From Calditrichia bacterium (GTDB lineage Bacteria > Calditrichota > Calditrichia > Calditrichales > Calditrichaceae): a stretch of 56,269 bases of DNA. The position numbers were made by a program, and so were the translations under genes. The notes under the pieces were generated by a model. The model did no database searches. It saw nothing but the letters and a program-made list of their open reading frames with translations, and was not told the DNA's origin. Shown piece after piece: positions 51,380-56,269 of the stretch. Within the stretch, counting starts at the first letter, position 1; every line of letters begins with the position of its first letter. The stretch is taken from the NCBI GenBank assembly GCA_026983775.1, contig JALSTK010000095.1, forward strand, positions 1 through 56,269. The letters run 5' to 3'.

Positions 51380-51739
51380 TTATTTATTTTCCAGAATTTC
51401 AATCCGGTCTTCCTGGTTGGGAATCATGCATAAAAATTCAAACGGAACACGACCCGTGTTTTTATACCAGTGAGGCGTTCCGGCAGGGATAAAAACCACC
51501 GAGTCCTTCTGTACATTAAATACCCGCTCCCCGATGCCGATTTCGGCCTCCCCGCTCAGAACCAACTGCTCATGTTCCACGGTATTGGTGTGGTTGGGCA
51601 TATATCCTCCCGGTTCAATAATAAAGCGCCTCATCGCAAAATGGGGTGCTTCCTGCGCGCTGATCAACACCTGTTTAAAAGTAGCTTTACCGGCAGTAAT
51701 CTCTTCCTTCGCTATATCCCGCATCTTTTTTACAAACAA
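51380..51739 (-). CDS. Cupin-domain protein
   Basis: A small cupin of 120 residues with the beta-barrel motifs PGGYMPNHTNTVEHEQLVLSG (metal-binding His/Glu) and FIPAGTPHWYKN. I propose the TTG at 51739 as start: AAGGAGG lies seven bases upstream, while the ATG at 51769 lacks a ribosome site and the ATG at 51724 is too far from it. The metal-binding residues are preserved, so it could be a dioxygenase or isomerase, but the substrate is unknown. It is divergent from nth. Confidence 0.75.
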   Translation of the reverse strand: MFVKKMRDIAKEEITAGKATFKQVLISAQEAPHFAMRRFIIEPGGYMPNHTNTVEHEQLVLSGEAEIGIGERVFNVQKDSVVFIPAGTPHWYKNTGRVPFEFLCMIPNQEDRIEILENK

Positions 51740-51812
51740 AGGGGTTCCTCCTTTTCTTGCCAGAATCATACTATTTTCTTAGTTTACCCGTTTAATTTAA
51801 AGGAAAACAATT

Positions 51813-52454
51813 TTGGAAAAAAGTATTAAACAAATTTTGGATATTTTAGAATCAACCTATGGCGGCAGCGAAACCGCTTTAAAATACCAAACCCCGTTCC
51901 AACTGCTCGTTTCCACCATGCTGGCCGCCCAGAGTACCGACGTTCGGGTCAATATGGTTACCAAAGATTTATTCCGCGACTATCCCACAGCCGAAAAAAT
52001 GGCCACTCTGACCATATCCCGGTTGGAACAGTATATTAAAACCGTGGGTCTTTACCATACCAAAGCCAAACATATTATCGCCACCAGTAAAATTCTTTCT
52101 GAAAAATACCGGGGTGACGTCCCTTCGAACAGGGAAGAGTTTGTACAATTACCGGGAGTGGGCCGTAAAACGGCCAATGTGGTTCTGAGCATTGCCAAAC
52201 AGGTTCCGGCCATTGCCGTGGATACCCATGTCTTCCGGGTCAGCAACCGCCTGGGTCTGGCGCATGCCGATAATGTGCTGGACACTGAAAAACAGCTGAT
52301 GAAAAACATCCCGCAAAAAAAATGGTCCGAAGCCCACCACTGGTTGATCTGGCACGGACGTAAAATCTGTAAGGCACGTAATCCGCTATGTGGGCAGTGT
52401 CCTCTGAATAATTTGTGTCCTTTTTACAAAGAGCTGCGACCGGGGCCAAAATGA
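51813..52454 (+). CDS. nth: Endonuclease III
   Basis: This DNA glycosylase/AP lyase of 213 residues removes oxidised pyrimidines. The HhH motif LPGVGRKTANVVL (about 110), the catalytic Asp in VDTHVFRVSNRLG (about 138) and the [4Fe-4S] cluster motif Cys-x6-Cys-x2-Cys-x5-Cys at the end (CKARNPLCGQCPLNNLC) are all present. The start is a TTG, supported by AAAGGA upstream. The cupin gene lies divergently 73 bases away. Confidence 0.96.
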   Translation: MEKSIKQILDILESTYGGSETALKYQTPFQLLVSTMLAAQSTDVRVNMVTKDLFRDYPTAEKMATLTISRLEQYIKTVGLYHTKAKHIIATSKILSEKYRGDVPSNREEFVQLPGVGRKTANVVLSIAKQVPAIAVDTHVFRVSNRLGLAHADNVLDTEKQLMKNIPQKKWSEAHHWLIWHGRKICKARNPLCGQCPLNNLCPFYKELRPGPK

Positions 52455-52484
52455 CCCTGCTTTTTACCGCTTCGGAATGTACAA

Positions 52485-54611
52485 TCATTCCCGGGCAGAA
52501 AGATCATCCTCCGGTTGATCCAGCAGCGTTCTGACCTTGCGCAACAAATCGCTTACCGAATAAGGTTTATGCAGAAAGTTAACCCCGGCCTGAAGCGAAC
52601 CGTTATGAACCACATGATTATCCGTATAACCCGAAGCGAACAAAACACGGCATTTCGGTTTGATGAGTTTAAGCCGGTCGGCCAAATCTTTGCCGTTCAT
52701 TTTGGGCATGATTAAATCGGTGATAACCAATGATGGGTTCAAATTTTCCCGCTGTAAAAGATCAAGCGCATTCTGACCATTCTCGGCAATATGCACCCGA
52801 TAACCGAAATCATTCAGAGCGGAAGCGGCAAAATCTCGGACGGCAGGATCATCTTCCACTAATAGGATTTCTTCGGAACCGAAGAATTTTCGGATATCCA
52901 CTGCGGGCTTAGCCCCGGACGAACGCTTTCGATCCGTTGCAGGCCAGTAAATCTTAAACGTGCTTCCGGAACCGGGCTCACTGTAAACACTGATATAGCC
53001 GTTGTTTTGTTTTATGATGCCGTAAACGGTCGACAGCCCCAGGCCGGTTCCCTTTCCTTCCGATTTGGTGGTAAAAAAGGGTTCGAATATTTTTTGCCTG
53101 GTTGCTTCATCCATACCCTGTCCCGTATCACTGATAGAAAGAACGATGTATCGGCCGGCCCTGGCATAGGAGTGATCGCTAAGATAGGTATCCGTAAAAT
53201 TAACAAAATCGGTCTCTATGGTTATTTTCTTTTCTTCGGCATCATCCGTTTTTTCATTAATCGCGTCGCGGGCATTAATAATCAGGTTGAACAAAATCTG
53301 CTCTAACTGCCCCGGATCCGCCAATATATTGGGCAGTTCCTCCTTGAGATAGGTTTCGATATTGATATCCTCACCGATCAGTCTGCCCAACATTTGATCA
53401 AAGTTTGAAATAACCGTATTTATGTTTACAACCCGGGGTTTGTAAATTTGTTTACGACTGAAGGCCAGAAGCTGGTTGGTCAAATTAGCCGCCCTCCGGC
53501 CTGCGGATTGAATCGCTAAAAAATGTTTATCGGCACCTGGAAATTCACCGGCTTTCAGGGCTCCCATCTCGGCATGACCGTTTATCACGGTCAATAAATT
53601 ATTAAAATCGTGGGCAATACCGCCGGCCAGGGTACCGATCGATTCCATTTTTTGGGCTTGTCTTAACTGATTCTGAAGTTTTTGATTTTCTTTTTCTGCT
53701 TCTTTAATAGACGTTATATCCTGGAAAGTCCCGATGACCCGGGTTACCTGTTTTGCTTTATCCTCTTCCAATACTTTCCCGGAAATAAGCACCCATTTCC
53801 ATTGGTTATTTTTGTCTTTTAAACGAAATTCGCTTTTTAACATCGGAACGGATCCTGTTGACAATTCATTCAGAATACTTTCAACACTTTCCAGATCATC
53901 CGGGTGAACAATCGTTTTAAAAACACTTATATTATTCACATCCTGTTCTACTGTATAAGGCAACAGATCCAACCATTCTTTGTTTAAAAGAAACCGACCG
54001 TCACCCACATTCCACTCCCAGATGCCTAAGTTATTATTTTTAACCAGCAAAGATAATAACTGGGTGTCCCTTATCATTTCTTCACGAGATAATTTTAAAA
54101 GAAGAATGAGCGTGGTGATGACGGTTGTAGATATAATTTCAATCCGAACGCCTTCAAAAAAAATTATGTATTGCCGGAAAACTTCCGATAAATGAACTTT
54201 ATCCATTAATACGGCCATAATGATATAAAGCGGAATAAAGGAGGTCACATAAAGCAAAATTACTTCTGCGGCCCAAACAAGGGCCAATGTATATTCATTA
54301 ACGGTGTACAGCAGAATAGTCTGATAGATAAACCAGCCCAGGGGCAGAGTAACCACATGCATCACTAAGGTGATCGGCAAAGAATTATCATAGGGTCCGC
54401 CCAATGTAGCCAGAAGCGCCACCCCTAAAACACTGCGCCAATCTTTAAGAAAAAAAATACTGGTTAAGGCCACGATTTCCCGCGGATCGGAAGAGGCTCC
54501 GGGCATGCCCGGAATACGGAAATAAAAATTTCCGGCAATGGCCGCTAAAATACCAAAGAGTAGAATCGTTTTAATTTCAAAACGGGGAAACCGGATGGAT
54601 TCTTTTCGCAT
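52485..54611 (-). CDS. Hybrid sensor histidine kinase with PAS and receiver domains
   Basis: The 708-residue protein has about six N-terminal membrane helices (up to about 185), a PAS domain (about 195-315, with WEWNVGDGRF and a PAC tail), HisKA with His in GGIAHDFNNLLTVI (about 335), a HATPase domain (N-box LIINARDAI, SDTGQGMD, GKGTGLGLST) and a C-terminal receiver domain (about 590-700, with Asp in LVITDLIMP and Lys in HKPYS). The lone gene has no adjacent output regulator. The membrane part suggests an envelope or small-molecule signal. Confidence 0.92.
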   Translation of the reverse strand: MRKESIRFPRFEIKTILLFGILAAIAGNFYFRIPGMPGASSDPREIVALTSIFFLKDWRSVLGVALLATLGGPYDNSLPITLVMHVVTLPLGWFIYQTILLYTVNEYTLALVWAAEVILLYVTSFIPLYIIMAVLMDKVHLSEVFRQYIIFFEGVRIEIISTTVITTLILLLKLSREEMIRDTQLLSLLVKNNNLGIWEWNVGDGRFLLNKEWLDLLPYTVEQDVNNISVFKTIVHPDDLESVESILNELSTGSVPMLKSEFRLKDKNNQWKWVLISGKVLEEDKAKQVTRVIGTFQDITSIKEAEKENQKLQNQLRQAQKMESIGTLAGGIAHDFNNLLTVINGHAEMGALKAGEFPGADKHFLAIQSAGRRAANLTNQLLAFSRKQIYKPRVVNINTVISNFDQMLGRLIGEDINIETYLKEELPNILADPGQLEQILFNLIINARDAINEKTDDAEEKKITIETDFVNFTDTYLSDHSYARAGRYIVLSISDTGQGMDEATRQKIFEPFFTTKSEGKGTGLGLSTVYGIIKQNNGYISVYSEPGSGSTFKIYWPATDRKRSSGAKPAVDIRKFFGSEEILLVEDDPAVRDFAASALNDFGYRVHIAENGQNALDLLQRENLNPSLVITDLIMPKMNGKDLADRLKLIKPKCRVLFASGYTDNHVVHNGSLQAGVNFLHKPYSVSDLLRKVRTLLDQPEDDLSARE

Positions 54612-54796
54612 TGAACAATTCCTTCCTCTTCAGTCTCTACAGAGGGAAAATGAGGATTACAGACTTACAGGCATCATTTTGAAAATAATCAACGATTCCC
54701 CTTTTTGCAAATCCAACCGGAAAATAGACGGGTCAATCCGAGTATCCAGTGGAATGCCTATAAACCGCCCGTCATGTCGGGATATGTATTCATTTC

Positions 54797-55783
54797 CTAT
54801 TTTACAACCGATATAATCTTATTCAATGTCGCCGGATCCGCTTTAAGCATACCATTGGGTACTATCCGGCGGGTCAGCTCGATCCAATGGGGGTCTTTTT
54901 CAAAGACCTGTTTAAAAACCGGCAGAGCTTCATTCAGTCGACCGATATTAACGAGGGAAACGGCTGTCCAGTATTTCATTTCCAGATTGGCGGGAAACAT
55001 CTTTTGGGCAGTTCCATATTCGCGCAGGGCACCGTCGACATCATTTTTTTCAATGGCCAGGTCACCGTTGTTCATATGTTCATAAGCACGGTAAACTTTC
55101 AGCACCCGGGCCAGTTCTTTTACGGCATGGGGATTATCTTCCACGGCCAGATCAAGCAAACGATCCTGCCAGATTTTCCCGCTGGATTTTCCTTTAACTA
55201 CAATAATTGCCGCGGATTGCTGGCCCCGGATATCCCCCCCTGCCTTCTGTGCCGCTTCCAAAGCGGATACCATCCGTTCGGCCAGAGGTAATTCTTTGTG
55301 ACTACGATAGGCTTCAGCCATAGCGGGAACTACTTTGTCGTTTAACATCATATTGGCCTGAACCGAAAATTTATCGCCGATAATCTGTCCGGCCGCGGCA
55401 ATACATTGTTTTCCCGTATAGGTTGCCACCCGGCCTTTGCTATCGATAATGGATACCTGACGAAATTCACGACCTTTATCGGAATCCAACAAAATCTGTA
55501 AGGCTTGTTGGGGTGATTTCCCTTCTTTTAACAGCTCCAGGCCGCGCGGACCGAAAGAGGCATTTATCAACGACTGGGTTGCCACCGCTCCCACACCCGG
55601 TTCGGCCCAGGTAACCAGAGATCGCACCGAGAACCAATGGGACTGAACGGCGACTCCTATATCTCCGGTTTTTTCATCCACAGCAACGATCGAAAAAGTA
55701 TGGCTGAAGGGCTGCCCTTTAATGGTTTTGGCCTGCAGACCACTGATAAGAATCAGCATCGAAATAAAAAATACTTTTAACAT
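54797..55783 (-). CDS. DUF1028 family secreted protein with C-terminal TPR-like helices
   Basis: This 328-residue protein has a signal peptide (1-18, ending LQAKT). The DUF1028 core (about 27-225) starts FSHTFSIVAVDEKTGDIGVAVQSHWFSVRS and resembles N-terminal-nucleophile (Ntn) hydrolase folds; the family function is unknown. The last 80 residues form helix pairs (GDLAIEKNDVDGALREYGTA, NIGRLNEALPVFKQVFEKDP) typical of TPR. It is probably periplasmic or secreted, and transcribed after the serine hydrolase to its right. Confidence 0.88.
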   Translation of the reverse strand: MLKVFFISMLILISGLQAKTIKGQPFSHTFSIVAVDEKTGDIGVAVQSHWFSVRSLVTWAEPGVGAVATQSLINASFGPRGLELLKEGKSPQQALQILLDSDKGREFRQVSIIDSKGRVATYTGKQCIAAAGQIIGDKFSVQANMMLNDKVVPAMAEAYRSHKELPLAERMVSALEAAQKAGGDIRGQQSAAIIVVKGKSSGKIWQDRLLDLAVEDNPHAVKELARVLKVYRAYEHMNNGDLAIEKNDVDGALREYGTAQKMFPANLEMKYWTAVSLVNIGRLNEALPVFKQVFEKDPHWIELTRRIVPNGMLKADPATLNKIISVVK

Positions 55784-55815
55784 TCTTACATACTCCTGTT
55801 TCTTACTTCTCTAAT

Positions 55816-56269
55816 TCAGTTTTCATTTAGAAGATACCAATCCACCAGTTTTTCCGCTAAAGGCTGTACACCCGGTTCACTTCGATTGGTTAAGATAATA
55901 ACCGTAAAATGGTCATCCGGAAAGCGCTGAATCACGTTACGGAAACCGCTCGTCGATCCGGTATGATGATAGCGGCGATGTCCTTTGTATTGATCGATCC
56001 GCCAGCCATAACCGTAATTTTCTTTAAAAGGGGTAAAAGCTGTCTTCAGGGTTTGCTCAGAAACCAATTTATCGGTATACAGGGCCTGGTCCCATTTAAA
56101 TAAATCCTCCAGATTGGAGTAGATTCCGCCGTCACCCAGGACTGCACTATAGGCACTCTGATCGCTAAATTTCACCCCGCTGTCGGTTACCGTATAGCCG
56201 AAAGCCCGCTGAGGAACGGTGGAAATCCCTTTTTCATAGGCCACGGTATGATCCATTTTGAGAGGTGCG
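55816..56269 (-). CDS. Beta-lactamase-family serine hydrolase (partial, C-terminal part)
   Basis: The frame enters from the right edge in the register A-P-L-K-M-D-H-T, typical of the PLGMxxT motif of class C beta-lactamase/serine hydrolase family proteins, so the gene continues outside and the catalytic Ser-x-x-Lys is not seen. GGIYSNLEDLFKWDQAL, YGYGWRID and the HTGSTSGFRNVIQRFPDD segment (the KTG-box equivalent is HTG) are visible. It lies 32 bases upstream of the DUF1028 gene on the same strand and is probably cotranscribed. Confidence 0.85.
   Translation of the reverse strand, partial: APLKMDHTVAYEKGISTVPQRAFGYTVTDSGVKFSDQSAYSAVLGDGGIYSNLEDLFKWDQALYTDKLVSEQTLKTAFTPFKENYGYGWRIDQYKGHRRYHHTGSTSGFRNVIQRFPDDHFTVIILTNRSEPGVQPLAEKLVDWYLLNEN

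Noticed and set aside
1-56269. CRISPR array or complete insertion sequence
   Set aside because: No regularly spaced direct repeats and no transposase gene were found.

Overview
The window is a chromosomal segment of a Gram-negative bacterium, moderately AT-rich and densely coded on both strands. Three traits point to the Fibrobacterota-Chlorobiota-Bacteroidota (FCB) group, and a Calditrichota-like lineage is my best guess. They are a C-terminal secretion/sorting domain of the type IX kind with a YPNPFNPST motif, a BtuG-like surface lipoprotein beside BtuB, and an outer-membrane lipid-transport (Mla) operon. The phylum is inferred from these families, not from a marker gene; the only RNA gene is one tRNA-Val(TAC).

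Left part (1-9700, minus strand): a vitamin B12 locus. A cobalamin riboswitch with an intrinsic terminator precedes btuB, a btuG-like lipoprotein, a BtuF-like binding protein and cobO. These are followed by the main cofactor consumer, a class II ribonucleotide reductase split into NrdJa and NrdJb, then by a BtuD-like ATPase and a partial nuclease-fold secreted protein. No BtuC permease is present.

9750-19075: a secreted GH13 amylase-family lipoprotein, thioredoxin reductase, and a minus-strand series of MgtE, a truncated CDF transporter, an ArsB/CitM-type carrier, two small envelope proteins of unknown function, and an OmpR-type two-component pair. 19358-26253 (plus): a sulfotransferase-like protein, a small membrane protein whose stop lies inside the tRNA-Val gene, and an MCE/Mla operon (mlaD, auxiliary lipoprotein, STAS-MlaE, mlaF) followed by a HhH/beta-barrel protein. 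26257-30513 (minus): a NatAB-type ABC exporter, YigZ, a DUF59-like protein and a UPF0489 protein.

30574-33360 is a decayed locus: remnants of an LPP20-like gene and a frameshifted PEGA gene, separated by a DUF4143 ATPase gene and intergenic palindromes. 33579-41364 holds a DUF1684 lipoprotein and the most interesting segment. There citF (the alpha subunit of citrate lyase, with no citD, citE or maturation genes) diverges from a TrmB-type regulator, which is followed by a citryl-CoA-lyase-like protein, a small HD-like protein, an isocitrate dehydrogenase-like enzyme with an NADP-type motif, and a MmgE/PrpD protein. Together these could make an acyl-carrier-free citrate cleavage route, or a route for another tricarboxylate.

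41476-43048 is a type II restriction-modification pair. The rest holds a sodium:solute symporter, a possible MITE (45117-45357), a large duplicated LRR/Ig secreted protein, pyruvate kinase, thyX, a cupin, nth, a hybrid histidine kinase, a DUF1028 protein and a partial serine hydrolase cut by the right edge.
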